From NCBI RefSeq assembly GCF_000411455.1, contig NZ_KE150457.1, forward strand, positions 934,474 to 998,473: a stretch of 64,000 bases of DNA. The letters run 5' to 3'. Below, in pieces: positions 12,722 through 21,443 of this stretch (position 1 is its first letter; every line of letters begins with the position of its first letter). Both the position numbers and the translations under genes were made by a program. The notes beneath the pieces were generated by a model, which worked only from the letters and a program-made list of their open reading frames with translations, was not told where the DNA came from and did no database searches. The DNA comes from Microbacterium sp. oral taxon 186 str. F0373. GTDB lineage: Bacteria; Actinomycetota; Actinomycetes; Actinomycetales; Microbacteriaceae.

Positions 12722-13284
12722 CCAGCGTACGCAGGTGGTCTCGGTCGGCCGGCTGCGCGTGGAGGACGACACGTGCTCGCCACGCCGGTGCGACACATCC
12801 TCCTCACGACGGGTTCGCGTGCACACGGATTCGCGAGCACAATGATGCTCCTGCACTGGAGCGCACGCGCGAGATCCTCCGGTGCGGGCAATCGGGATCG
12901 TGCTCGCCACCCGATCACCCGAGGGTGGTGGCGATGGTCACTCGTCGGCGTCATCATGCTGGCGATACTCGGGCGGCTTCGTCGGGTGGCCTTCTCGGGT
13001 TCGACGAGCTTTTTCGTCGCACGGCGGATGGCGGGCCGACCGGGTGCGAGCGGCAGCAAGAGATCCCCGCCTCGTCGCCAACGCTCGACGCCGGCCCCAG
13101 GGTCATGGAGCGCGGCATCGCTCCCGGCGTCAGTGAATGCGGCATCAAGATTGTCATCGAGATTGCGCAGTGAGAGCAGGTCGAGCGATCGAATGGTGCT
13201 GACACGCAGGGTCTGATGGCGCGACGCGTCCCTGTTGTTCCGTACGCGCCGGCGCATCGACGCCGTCGTGTGTTCTGTCACGTC

Positions 13285-13300
13285 GGTTTCACGTGAAACA
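13285..13300. promoter_or_regulatory. parS: parS site 4
   Basis: GGTTTCACGTGAAACA, one outer mismatch. Confidence 0.94.
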
Positions 13301-13445
13301 TCGGCGTCGTCGTGTGAAGCCCCCTGCAGACGGTGGACACCCGCGTCGAACGGTTCGCGCTCATGCTTGGCTTTCGAAGCTGCGGGCGCGCACGCATCGA
13401 GACGCGTGCACGCTTGCGCTCCGGTGAGCCGTGTGCGGAGGCCAC

Positions 13446-13461
13446 CGTTTCACGTGAAACA
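13446..13461. promoter_or_regulatory. parS: parS site 5
   Basis: CGTTTCACGTGAAACA, one outer mismatch. Confidence 0.94.
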
Positions 13462-13532
13462 GAACGTGACGGCGGGGTGTCAGTGCAGCGCCCGCTGTGC
13501 GTCGAACAGCAGCCACGTCACGCGCCACCCTT

Positions 13533-13548
13533 CGTTTCACGTGAAACA
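13533..13548. promoter_or_regulatory. parS: parS site 6, upstream of parA
   Basis: CGTTTCACGTGAAACA, 79 bases before the parA start, close enough for ParB to influence parAB transcription. Confidence 0.94.
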
Positions 13549-13626
13549 TGCTCGGATGAGGCCGGCGAGGACCGCCGCGTCGGACGGCTCGACTACAGTA
13601 GAAGAGTCCCGAAAAGACAGGAGTTG

Positions 13627-14565
13627 ATGGTGCCGGAATCGGAGAACGCGACCGCACCCGCACCCTTCTCTATCGACGACAGCCCGATCGCTCGCGAACT
13701 CGCTGACCTCACGTCGCGCCGAAAGGCACTGGATGCCGTCGACGTCGAGTTCACGGGCGCCACCCGCGTTTTCACGGTATCGAACCAGAAGGGCGGCGTC
13801 GGAAAGACGACCACCACCGTGAACCTCGCGGCCGCGCTGGCATCGCTCGGAGCGCGTGTTCTGGTGATTGATCTCGACCCGCAGGGAAACGCGTCCACGG
13901 CGCTGGGTGTGCCGCACTCCGCCGACATCCCCAGCGTCTACGACGTGCTCATCGACGAGTTCCCCCTCGCGGACATCATCCAGGTGAGCCCGGAGTCACC
14001 GAATCTGCTGTGCGCTCCCAGCACGATCCACCTCGCCGGAGCAGAGATCGAACTCGTGTCGCAGGTGGCGCGCGAGCACCGCCTGCGCACGGCACTCGAT
14101 GATTTCCTCGCCACCACGTCGGAACGCATCGACATCGTCCTCATCGACTGCCCTCCCTCGCTGGGACTGCTCACCATCAATGCCTTCACCGCCGCGAGCG
14201 AGCTGCTGATCCCCATTCAGTGCGAGTACTACGCGCTCGAGGGTCTGAGCCAGCTCCTCGGCAGCGTGCGCATGATCCAGAAGCACCTGAACCCGCGCCT
14301 GCACCTGTCGACGATCCTTCTGACGATGTACGACGGCCGCACACGCCTTGCTCAGCAGGTGGCCGATGAGGTGCGTCAGCATTTTCCGCAGGAAGTGCTG
14401 CGGACGGTCATTCCCCGCTCGGTGCGCGTCTCGGAGGCGCCGAGCTTCGGACAGACCGTCATCGCGTACGACGGCCAGTCGGCCGGTGCCGTGTCGTATC
14501 GCGAAGCGGCGGTAGAACTGGTCCAACGCGCTCAGCGCGCCCCCGCGAACGAGGAGAACTCCTGA
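13627..14565 (+). CDS. parA: Chromosome partitioning ATPase ParA
   Basis: A 312-residue deviant Walker A ATPase that moves ParB-parS complexes. The motif KGGVGKTTTT is at about residues 54-63, followed by LVIDLDPQGNAS and IVLIDCPPSLG. The start is ATG 13627 just after an AGGAG; a GTG three bases later is also possible. A longer frame from 13333 was refused because its extra 98 codons include two parS sites. The stop overlaps the parB ATG. Confidence 0.96.
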   Translation: MVPESENATAPAPFSIDDSPIARELADLTSRRKALDAVDVEFTGATRVFTVSNQKGGVGKTTTTVNLAAALASLGARVLVIDLDPQGNASTALGVPHSADIPSVYDVLIDEFPLADIIQVSPESPNLLCAPSTIHLAGAEIELVSQVAREHRLRTALDDFLATTSERIDIVLIDCPPSLGLLTINAFTAASELLIPIQCEYYALEGLSQLLGSVRMIQKHLNPRLHLSTILLTMYDGRTRLAQQVADEVRQHFPQEVLRTVIPRSVRVSEAPSFGQTVIAYDGQSAGAVSYREAAVELVQRAQRAPANEENS

Positions 14566-15596
14566 TGGCGAAACGTACCGGTCTCGGCCGCGGAATCGGC
14601 GCACTGATCCCCACCGGCGACAGTGCAGAGGCGCGTCCGGTCGACGTCTTCTTCCCCGGTGCGTCGTCTGCCGCGGCTGCGGCCGCGACGGTCGAGTCGC
14701 GCGATGCACAGGTCTCCGACGTCGCGGCCTCGGAAGCCGCGGCATCCGCGGGGGGTGAGGAAGCCGAGCTCGTGGCGGTGCCGGGGGCGCGACTGATCAC
14801 GATCGACCCGAACGACATCGTTCCCAACCCCCGCCAGCCGCGCACGAACTTCGATCCCGACGATCTCGCGGAGCTGGTGCACAGCGTCCGCGAGTTCGGA
14901 GTGCTGCAGCCGGTCGTCGTCCGTCTCAACGACGAGGGAAAGTACGAGCTCATCATGGGGGAGCGTCGCACGCGTGCCTCTCGTGAAGCCGGGTTGACGT
15001 CGATCCCTGCGATCGTGCGCGAGACCGCCGACGAGGACCTGCTGCGCGACGCGCTGCTGGAGAACCTGCATCGCTCGCAGCTGAACCCGCTCGAAGAAGC
15101 GTCGGCGTACCTCCAGTTGCTCGAGGACTTCGGCATCACGCAGGAGCAGCTGGCGACGCGCATCGGTCGGTCGCGGCCGCAGATCAGCAACACGATCCGA
15201 CTCTTGAAGTTGCCCATGCCCGTGCAGCAGCGGGTCGCGGCGGGCGTCATCAGCGCAGGCCACGCACGCGCGATCCTCTCGCTGGATGACGCCGACGCGA
15301 TGCAGCGACTGTCCGACAAGATCATCAACGAGGATCTCTCCGTGCGTGCCGCGGAAGCCGTCGCGAAGGGCATCGCGGACGCGGGCTCACGTCGGATCGC
15401 ACCCAAGGCGGGGGCGCGACGTGCGCACCTCGACGACGTCGCCGAGCGCCTCGGTGACCGTCTCAATACGAAGGTGAAGATCACGTTGACGGCAAGAAAA
15501 GGCCAGATCAACATTGATTTCGCCACGGTTCAGGATCTCAACCGCATCCTCGGTGAACTCGGTGAGGACGGGTACGGCGTCGCAAGCGGCGCGTAG
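14565..15596 (+). CDS. parB: Chromosome partitioning protein ParB (CTPase)
   Basis: A 343-residue ParB. The N-terminus is the typical MAKRTGLGRGIGALIP, followed by an Ala/Glu-rich linker. The ParB/Srx nuclease-like CTP-binding domain has IVPNPRQPRTNFDPDDLAEL and IMGERRTRASREAGL. The helix-turn-helix that reads parS is in LATRIGRSRPQISNTIRLLKLP. The C-terminal dimerisation part ends in a beta-rich tail. It forms an operon with parA (4-base overlap) and acts on the six adjacent parS sites. Confidence 0.97.
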   Translation: MAKRTGLGRGIGALIPTGDSAEARPVDVFFPGASSAAAAAATVESRDAQVSDVAASEAAASAGGEEAELVAVPGARLITIDPNDIVPNPRQPRTNFDPDDLAELVHSVREFGVLQPVVVRLNDEGKYELIMGERRTRASREAGLTSIPAIVRETADEDLLRDALLENLHRSQLNPLEEASAYLQLLEDFGITQEQLATRIGRSRPQISNTIRLLKLPMPVQQRVAAGVISAGHARAILSLDDADAMQRLSDKIINEDLSVRAAEAVAKGIADAGSRRIAPKAGARRAHLDDVAERLGDRLNTKVKITLTARKGQINIDFATVQDLNRILGELGEDGYGVASGA

Positions 15597-15605
15597 GCTG
15601 GAGGG

Positions 15606-15947
15606 GTGAAAGACGACCCCTCGCTCCCGCGTCGCGCCAGCCTGGAGCTGTTGCGCGCCGAAGCGGCGGACGAGCTGTCGGTGCTCGTCGAGGAGCGCAT
15701 CCGCGACGGCGAGGACCCGTGGGACTTCATGGAAGATCTGCCGTCGGTCGACGAGCTGGTCGTGCTCACGCTGCGAGCGGAGAACATCGCCTCCGACGGC
15801 GGCAACAAGCCCACCGCGTCGCGCAACTACCGCGTGCTGCGACAGATCGCGCTGCAGTATCCGCCACTGACGCGGGCGGTGTGGCGCCTGCTGGGAAGCG
15901 AACCGCACCGGCGTTGGGACGCGTCGGTGCGAGCCGAAGCATCCTGA
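15606..15947 (+). CDS. Hypothetical small protein downstream of parB
   Basis: A 113-residue protein starting at GTG 15606 after a GGAGG-type site, 9 bases past parB. I do not recognise a named family. It is Glu/Leu-rich and mostly helical in look, with EERIRDGEDPWDFMEDLPSVDEL in the middle and no signal peptide or membrane segment. Its tight spacing suggests co-transcription with parAB. It converges with trxA. Confidence 0.75.
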   Translation: MKDDPSLPRRASLELLRAEAADELSVLVEERIRDGEDPWDFMEDLPSVDELVVLTLRAENIASDGGNKPTASRNYRVLRQIALQYPPLTRAVWRLLGSEPHRRWDASVRAEAS

Positions 15948-16005
15948 ACGCCGGTGCGGGTCAGGGCTTGCGTACCGCGCTGGGCGGCCGCGGGCTGAGG
16001 AGTGC

Positions 16006-16329
16006 TCAGCCGAGGTAGGCGGCGAGGTCCTGCTCGAGCGCGAACTTCGGCTTGGCGCCGATGATCGTCTTCTCGACCTGGCCCTTGTTGAACACCTTCA
16101 TCGCCGGGATGGAGGTGATCTGGTACTCCATGGCGAGGTTGGGGTTCTCGTCGACGTTGAGCTTGAGGACCGTGATCTTCTCGCCGTTCTCCGACTGGAT
16201 CTCGTCGAGGATGGGTCCGACCATGCGACACGGACCGCACCAGGCGGCCCAGAAGTCGACCAGGACGGGTCCCTCAGCGTCGATGACGTCCTGCTGCCAG
16301 GTGCTCTCGCTCGTGGCCTTGGCGGTCAT
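16006..16329 (-). CDS. trxA: Thioredoxin
   Basis: A 107-residue thioredoxin with the redox motif WCGPC (Cys31 and Cys34), the buried Asp of VLVDFWA and the cis-proline segment ITSIPAMKVF. The start is ATG 16329; the 30-codon upstream extension is unsupported. It is reduced by the product of trxB, about 100 bases upstream on the same strand. Confidence 0.97.
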   Translation of the reverse strand: MTAKATSESTWQQDVIDAEGPVLVDFWAAWCGPCRMVGPILDEIQSENGEKITVLKLNVDENPNLAMEYQITSIPAMKVFNKGQVEKTIIGAKPKFALEQDLAAYLG

Positions 16330-16427
16330 GTCTGTCTCCTTCGTTGTGAGCCGCGGTTCTTTCGGCTCCGGTGTGTGAAACACGGGGGGATGCCGGGATG
16401 TTCCCGACGCCGCACGCACGGGCTCGG

Positions 16428-17408
16428 TCAGGCGGCGTCTTCGAGGCCGTCGATCTCGGCGGCATCCTTCTCGGGCGCTCCGGCATCGCCGCGGGCGGCG
16501 AGGTAGTGCTCGACGTCGAGGGCGGCGGTGGTGCCGCTGCCGGCAGCGGTGACCGCCTGGCGATAGATCGGGTCGACCACATCACCGGCGGCGAAGACCC
16601 CGGGCACCGAGGTGCGCGAGGAGCGGCCGTCCACCCAGATGGTGCCGTGCTCGGTCAGCTGCAGCGAATCGTGCACGAGATGCGTACGCGGGTCGTTGCC
16701 GATCGCGACGAAAACCCCGGTCACAGCCAGTTCCCGTTCCGTGCCGTCGACCGTGTCGCGCAGCAGCAGTCCCGAGACCGCGTCGTCACCGAGAACGTCG
16801 ACGACCTCGCTGTTCCACACGAACTCGATCTTCTCGTTCGCGAACGCCCGCTCCTGCATGATCTTGGAGGCGCGCAGCTCGGCGCGGCGGTGGATGACGT
16901 ACACCTTCGACGCGAACTTGGTCAGGAAGGTCGCCTCCTCCATGGCCGAGTCGCCGCCGCCGACGACCGCGATGGCCTGCTCGCGGAAGAAGAAGCCGTC
17001 GCACGTCGCGCAGTACGACACGCCGTGACCGGACAGGCGCGACTCGCCCTCGATGCCGATCTTGCGGGGGGCTGAGCCGGTCGCGAAGATCACGCTCTCA
17101 GCCTCGTGCTCGGCACCGCTGCCGAGCACGATCTTCTTGACGTCGCCGGTGAGCTCGAGCTTCACGACATCGTCGTAGACGACCTCGGTGCCGAACTTCT
17201 CGGCCTGCTCCTGCATCTTCGCCATGAGGTCGGGACCCATGATGCCCTCGGGGAAGCCGGGGAAGTTCTCCACCTCGGTGGTGTTCATGAGCTCGCCGCC
17301 GGCCTCGACCGAGCTCGCGATGAGCAGGGGGGAGAGGTTCGCCCGCGCCGCGTAGATGGCGGCGGTGAATCCGGCCGGGCCGGAACCGATGATGATGACC
17401 TGTCGCAC
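16428..17408 (-). CDS. trxB: Thioredoxin-disulfide reductase
   Basis: A 326-residue FAD enzyme that passes NADPH electrons to thioredoxin. The FAD motif IIIGSGPAGFTAA is near residue 5, the active-site CATC at Cys133/Cys136, the NADPH motif VVGGGDSAMEEA at about 149-160, and the C-terminal FAD motif GVFAAGDV. The start is GTG 17408 after a GGGAAGAG site; the larger open frame upstream is a shadow of murJ. Confidence 0.97.
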   Translation of the reverse strand: MRQVIIIGSGPAGFTAAIYAARANLSPLLIASSVEAGGELMNTTEVENFPGFPEGIMGPDLMAKMQEQAEKFGTEVVYDDVVKLELTGDVKKIVLGSGAEHEAESVIFATGSAPRKIGIEGESRLSGHGVSYCATCDGFFFREQAIAVVGGGDSAMEEATFLTKFASKVYVIHRRAELRASKIMQERAFANEKIEFVWNSEVVDVLGDDAVSGLLLRDTVDGTERELAVTGVFVAIGNDPRTHLVHDSLQLTEHGTIWVDGRSSRTSVPGVFAAGDVVDPIYRQAVTAAGSGTTAALDVEHYLAARGDAGAPEKDAAEIDGLEDAA

Positions 17409-17491
17409 GTGCTCTTCCCTTTCCGCACGAGCCCCTGTCGGGCTCCAGTGCGTGCAACCCATGCTAACCGCGCGGCATTCCGCGCCGGCGG

Positions 17492-19102
17492 TCAACGCCC
17501 GGTGATGCGCCGCAGGAGGCGGCCGGCGATCGCGAGCTCCGGGGTGCGCAGCAGCGCCAGTGCGGCGATGTAGACGACGAGTGACGCCGCGCCGACGAGG
17601 CCGCCACCGATCGCACCGAGCAGGCGGTCGGACACGGTCCACCCCGTCGGTCCTCCGACCAGCAGGAACACGGCCCAGCCGGCGGCGAACGCGGGGACGG
17701 CGGCGATGGCGAAGCGGCCGAGTGCCCTCCAGGTCGTGCGCAGTGCGGTCGTGTCCGTGTGCCGCCGCAGCAGGCGCAGCGCGACCGGGAGCTGCACGTA
17801 CGCCGACAGCGACTGTGTGAAGGCGACGGCGGCTGCGAGGAAGGCCAGGGGCAGCAGACCCCACGCGACCGCTGCCGCCGCCACTACGGCGCCGAGGGCG
17901 GCGAGGGCGGCCTGGACGAAGGAGAACACGAACGGCGTGCGGGTGTCTTGAAAGGCGAAGAACGCTCGCCGGATGATCAGCAGCACGCCGAACGGCACGA
18001 GCGCGATGAGGTAGCCGCAGAGCACCCACGCCATCGGCACAGCACCGTCGGAATCGGTCGTGAACACCCGGGACAGCGGGACGGATGCCGCGCCGATCGC
18101 GGCCGTGAACCCGAACCCGAACAGCGCGATCGCGCGGATGGACTCGTCGAGGTTGGGGGTGACGCGATCGAGCCGCCCTGCGGCGACCTCCTCGGCGAGC
18201 CGCGTGAAGTACGTGGTCGAGATCGACATCGCCACGATCGAGTGCGGGAGCATGAAGATCAGCCACGCGTAGACCATGACGGTGACGCTCGCCTCGCCGG
18301 AGGCCTGCGTGACGACGCGCGACTGCACGATTCCCGCGAGCTGGCCGACGACCACGGCGAGAAACGTCCACCATGCGAGCGTGCCGACGTGTCGGAGACC
18401 GATGCCGCGCCAGCCGAAGTCGGGTCGGATGTGCAGTCGCGTGCGCTTCCAGAACAGCAGGAGCACGAACGTCTGCAACGCGATGCCCAGGGTGGCGGTG
18501 CCGCCGAGGAGCGCGATCATCCCGGCATCCCAGTCGGTGACGGTGGTGAACGGACCCCCGTAGACCAGGAGGAACACCCCGAACCCGGCGATCGACACCA
18601 GGTTGTTCACGGTGGGAGCCCAGCTGTAGGGGCCGAAGACCTTGCGCGCGTTGAGAACTTCGCCGAGCAGCGCGAACAGCCCGTAGAACAGCAGCTGCGG
18701 AAGCAACCAGTAGGCGAAGGCGATGGCCAGGCCCTTCTGGGTGCCGTTCCATCCGTCCGTGTAGAGCCAGATCAACGCGGGGGCCAGCGCCATCATGAGT
18801 GCTGTCGCGGCGACGAGCACGACACTGCCGAGGGTCAGCAGCTTCGACACGTATCGCGAGCCGCCGTCGCTGTGCGCGGCGGCCTTCACGATCTGTGGGA
18901 CGAGGATGCCGGTGATCACACCGGCGGCGAGGAGCTCGTACACGTTGGTCGGAAGCTGCGCCGCGATGCTGAAGGCGTCGGCGGCCTTGCTGCCGTAGGA
19001 GCCGATCACGGCGACGAGCACGAGAGAGCGCACCAGCCCGGTGGCGCGCGAGAACAGCGTTCCCGCTCCGATGATGGCGCTCGCGCGACCGAGATTAGCC
19101 AT
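17492..19102 (-). CDS. murJ: Lipid II flippase MurJ (MviN family)
   Basis: A 536-residue polytopic membrane protein with about 14 hydrophobic segments. The MviN N-terminus MANLGRASAIIGAGTLFSRATGL contains the conserved Arg of the TM1 region. It flips the peptidoglycan precursor lipid II. Unlike the mycobacterial MurJ there is no long kinase-like C-terminal extension; it ends soon after the last helix with LLRRITGR. The start ATG 19102 overlaps the stop of the upstream DUF6049 gene by 8 bases, so the two are translated together. Confidence 0.93.
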   Translation of the reverse strand: MANLGRASAIIGAGTLFSRATGLVRSLVLVAVIGSYGSKAADAFSIAAQLPTNVYELLAAGVITGILVPQIVKAAAHSDGGSRYVSKLLTLGSVVLVAATALMMALAPALIWLYTDGWNGTQKGLAIAFAYWLLPQLLFYGLFALLGEVLNARKVFGPYSWAPTVNNLVSIAGFGVFLLVYGGPFTTVTDWDAGMIALLGGTATLGIALQTFVLLLFWKRTRLHIRPDFGWRGIGLRHVGTLAWWTFLAVVVGQLAGIVQSRVVTQASGEASVTVMVYAWLIFMLPHSIVAMSISTTYFTRLAEEVAAGRLDRVTPNLDESIRAIALFGFGFTAAIGAASVPLSRVFTTDSDGAVPMAWVLCGYLIALVPFGVLLIIRRAFFAFQDTRTPFVFSFVQAALAALGAVVAAAAVAWGLLPLAFLAAAVAFTQSLSAYVQLPVALRLLRRHTDTTALRTTWRALGRFAIAAVPAFAAGWAVFLLVGGPTGWTVSDRLLGAIGGGLVGAASLVVYIAALALLRTPELAIAGRLLRRITGR

Positions 19103-21287
19103 CGACGTCCTCTGTCTGGGGGTTGTGCGCCGCGGTGGCGGCGGCGATGCGGCGTCGGCGCATCTTGCGCGCCGTGCGGACGATGCCGAGCACGAGCATC
19201 GCGCCGATGAGCACCGACATGACGACGATGCCGACCGACTCCCATTCGGCGCGCACCGAGATGGCGACGCGTACCCGGGGGCCGATCTCCACGCCGGCCG
19301 AACTGCGCAGCTGCAGGTCGAGCGTCGACTCGCCGCTTCCCACCCGCGCCTGCACCGGAACCTGCACGCGGGTGCTCTGGGCGGCGCCGGCCGACACATC
19401 CGCCGTCTTCTGCACGATGAGGCGCGGGTCGTTGGGGGTGGCGGAGAGGGTCAAGGTGACGGGCCACGGCAGATCGTTGCGCACCGAGAAGGTGAGCGGA
19501 GCCGAGGACGCCAGCAGTGTGATGTCGCTCGGGGGCACGATCGCCACGGAGCCCAGCGTCGTCGTCGTGGCATCGCGGTGATCGGACAGTGCGGTGGCGA
19601 ACTGATCGGGAGCCGCCCGCCACACGTTCCCCATCAACTGGAGGATCTCCGCCCGATTGGGCGCGGTGAGAAGCGTCGGATCGGCGAGCACGGTGGCGAA
19701 CGCGGCGACGCGGGTCTCCTGGTCGAGCAGATCGCGGAGCGCGTCGACACGTGTCGGATCATCCGCCGTGCCGCCGGTGACGGAGACGGATGCCGCCGGG
19801 GCCGCCAGCAGTGCATTCAGATCCCACGGCGTGCGCCCGGCCAGTGAGGATGCCGCCGTGATCGCCGCCCGCAGGCCCGTCGCGGACCGTCCGGTCGCAC
19901 GGTCGACGACGACGAGCAGCGGCGCGGAGGCGGCGGCACCGCGCGTGGCGAGACTCGCGTAGGCCGAGGCCGCCGCGAGACCCGCTCCCTGGTGCACGGG
20001 GTCGGAGGCGAGCGAGGCGGTACGCAGGGCACTCGAGGCGCCGTCGTCGTAGGCGAGGACGCCGGCGCCTGCGGCATCCGCCCGCGCACCGACGGCTCCG
20101 GTGAGAGCATCCGTTCCCACGAGAGTGATCGGAGCGGGGTCGGCGGCATCGGTGGACGGGGCTGCGCTCTTCAGCGCCGAGACGACAGCCGCCGTGGCGG
20201 ATCCCGTCGCAGGCCAGAAGACGTCGGTGCGCGCCGCGCCGACGTCGAGCAGCTGCGCGAGGGTGGGCAGCGTGCGCCCGTCGGGTGCGGGGGTGGCGGT
20301 GGGGCTCGCGCCCGCGCCGGCGGCCGCCGCGGTGGACGTGAAGTTGCGCGCCGACATGAAGGGATCCAGGCTGGAGACGCTCAGGGGGGACGGGAGGCCT
20401 GCAGCGACCTGCGTGGCCAGATCGGCATCACCGAACTGCAGAGCGAAGCGCGAGTTGGGCAGAGCCAGCAGATCGGCGAGCCACTGCCGCGCCGATGCCG
20501 GCGCGGTTGACCCGAGGACGCGGATGGCCGCGGGGATCGCAGGGTCGACGGCGAGGATGGCCGGCGTTCCGGTGACGGCGTTCAGTTGGGTGCGCAGGGC
20601 CCCGTCGTCGGCGGTGAGGGCCTTCAGATCATCCGCGCTGAGCAGGCCGGTGGTGGTCGGTGGAGCGGTGATCGGCACGACGACGCCCACACCGCTTCCG
20701 GCCGACGCGGCATCCGGCACCGTCAGCACGCTGTGCGCGACGAGCGGCTGCGCACCGGTCGACGGGGAGGAGTACGCCGCGCTCAGCGGATACACCCCGG
20801 GTGCGAGCGCGCCCAGGGTCCCGAGGTCGACCGCGGCGGTCGCGGTCGCCGTCCCGCGCGCGGCGACCGCGGTCACCGGCACCGAGGCCACGGCGGTGTC
20901 GGCCGGAGTCCGCGCGTCGAGCCAGGCCGTCAGCTCAGCGCTCGTGGTCAGCGGCGACCGGCTCAGCGCGATGCTCACCGTTCCGCTCGCCGCGGCGGCG
21001 TCGCCGGTGTTGGAGACGGCGACCGCGACGGAGACGACCGTCGTGGTGACCACGCCGTTGCCGGCCGGAGCCACCGCGACCGAGAGGCTCCCGGCATCCG
21101 GGGCGCCGGTCGCGGCATCCGCGGGGGCCGGAGCCGGTGCGGCGACGATCGCGAGCGCGATCCCGACCGAGGCCGCGATCGCGGCGGCGGCCCGCAGGCT
21201 TCGCAGCGCCGTGCCGGAGAGCGCGCGGCGGCGGTCGCGCACGCCGTCGGGAGATCGGCGGGCGGCGGCGGGGAAAGACACAGTCAT
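19095..21287 (-). CDS. Secreted, membrane-anchored DUF6049-type protein
   Basis: A 730-residue protein from ATG 21287. A signal peptide (hydrophobic AAAAIAASVGIALAIVAAPA then ADA) is followed by a large Ala/Val/Asp-rich extracellular region and a C-terminal transmembrane helix (VGIVVMSVLIGAMLVLGIV) with a basic RTARKMRRRR tail. The layout and position next to murJ match the DUF6049 family of actinobacteria; its function is unknown. Overlap with murJ suggests a cell-envelope role. The upstream part of the open frame (to 22016) is a shadow. Confidence 0.82.
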   Translation of the reverse strand: MTVSFPAAARRSPDGVRDRRRALSGTALRSLRAAAAIAASVGIALAIVAAPAPAPADAATGAPDAGSLSVAVAPAGNGVVTTTVVSVAVAVSNTGDAAAASGTVSIALSRSPLTTSAELTAWLDARTPADTAVASVPVTAVAARGTATATAAVDLGTLGALAPGVYPLSAAYSSPSTGAQPLVAHSVLTVPDAASAGSGVGVVVPITAPPTTTGLLSADDLKALTADDGALRTQLNAVTGTPAILAVDPAIPAAIRVLGSTAPASARQWLADLLALPNSRFALQFGDADLATQVAAGLPSPLSVSSLDPFMSARNFTSTAAAAGAGASPTATPAPDGRTLPTLAQLLDVGAARTDVFWPATGSATAAVVSALKSAAPSTDAADPAPITLVGTDALTGAVGARADAAGAGVLAYDDGASSALRTASLASDPVHQGAGLAAASAYASLATRGAAASAPLLVVVDRATGRSATGLRAAITAASSLAGRTPWDLNALLAAPAASVSVTGGTADDPTRVDALRDLLDQETRVAAFATVLADPTLLTAPNRAEILQLMGNVWRAAPDQFATALSDHRDATTTTLGSVAIVPPSDITLLASSAPLTFSVRNDLPWPVTLTLSATPNDPRLIVQKTADVSAGAAQSTRVQVPVQARVGSGESTLDLQLRSSAGVEIGPRVRVAISVRAEWESVGIVVMSVLIGAMLVLGIVRTARKMRRRRIAAATAAHNPQTEDVDG

Positions 21288-21443
21288 AGCGGGAATCGGC
21301 TCCTGTGCGATGCCTGACCGCACGATCAGCTGTGATTCTAGGGTCCTCGCGCTGTGGGCATCCCGTGACCGGCCGCGATCGCCGCGATCCGTCGCGTCGC
21401 CGATTGCCGCGAACCGCGCCGGCGTGCGTGAGGATGGGTTGCT

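Larger units (their letters stand above)
12632..13626. other. Centromere-like non-coding region with parS cluster
   Basis: About 1 kb between rsmG and parA. Several open frames cross it on both strands, but none resembles a protein family, and in several the parS sites translate as VSRET-like blocks; I judge it non-coding. It contains five of the six parS sites. The rest shows no further repeat or RNA gene that I recognise. Confidence 0.75.

Noticed and set aside
12541..13281. Open frames of 246 (minus) and 172 (plus, 12698-13216) codons between rsmG and parA
   Set aside because: Products are Arg/Ser-rich without family resemblance, and parS sites appear inside them as VSRET blocks; the region is better read as a non-coding parS array.
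13333..13626. Extended parA start at 13333
   Set aside because: The extra 98 codons cross two parS sites and show no ParA features; ATG 13627 has a ribosome-binding site and typical length.
17409..18752. N-terminal extension of trxB over murJ
   Set aside because: Arg/His/Pro-rich shadow of the murJ coding strand in another frame; the FAD motif starts right after GTG 17408.
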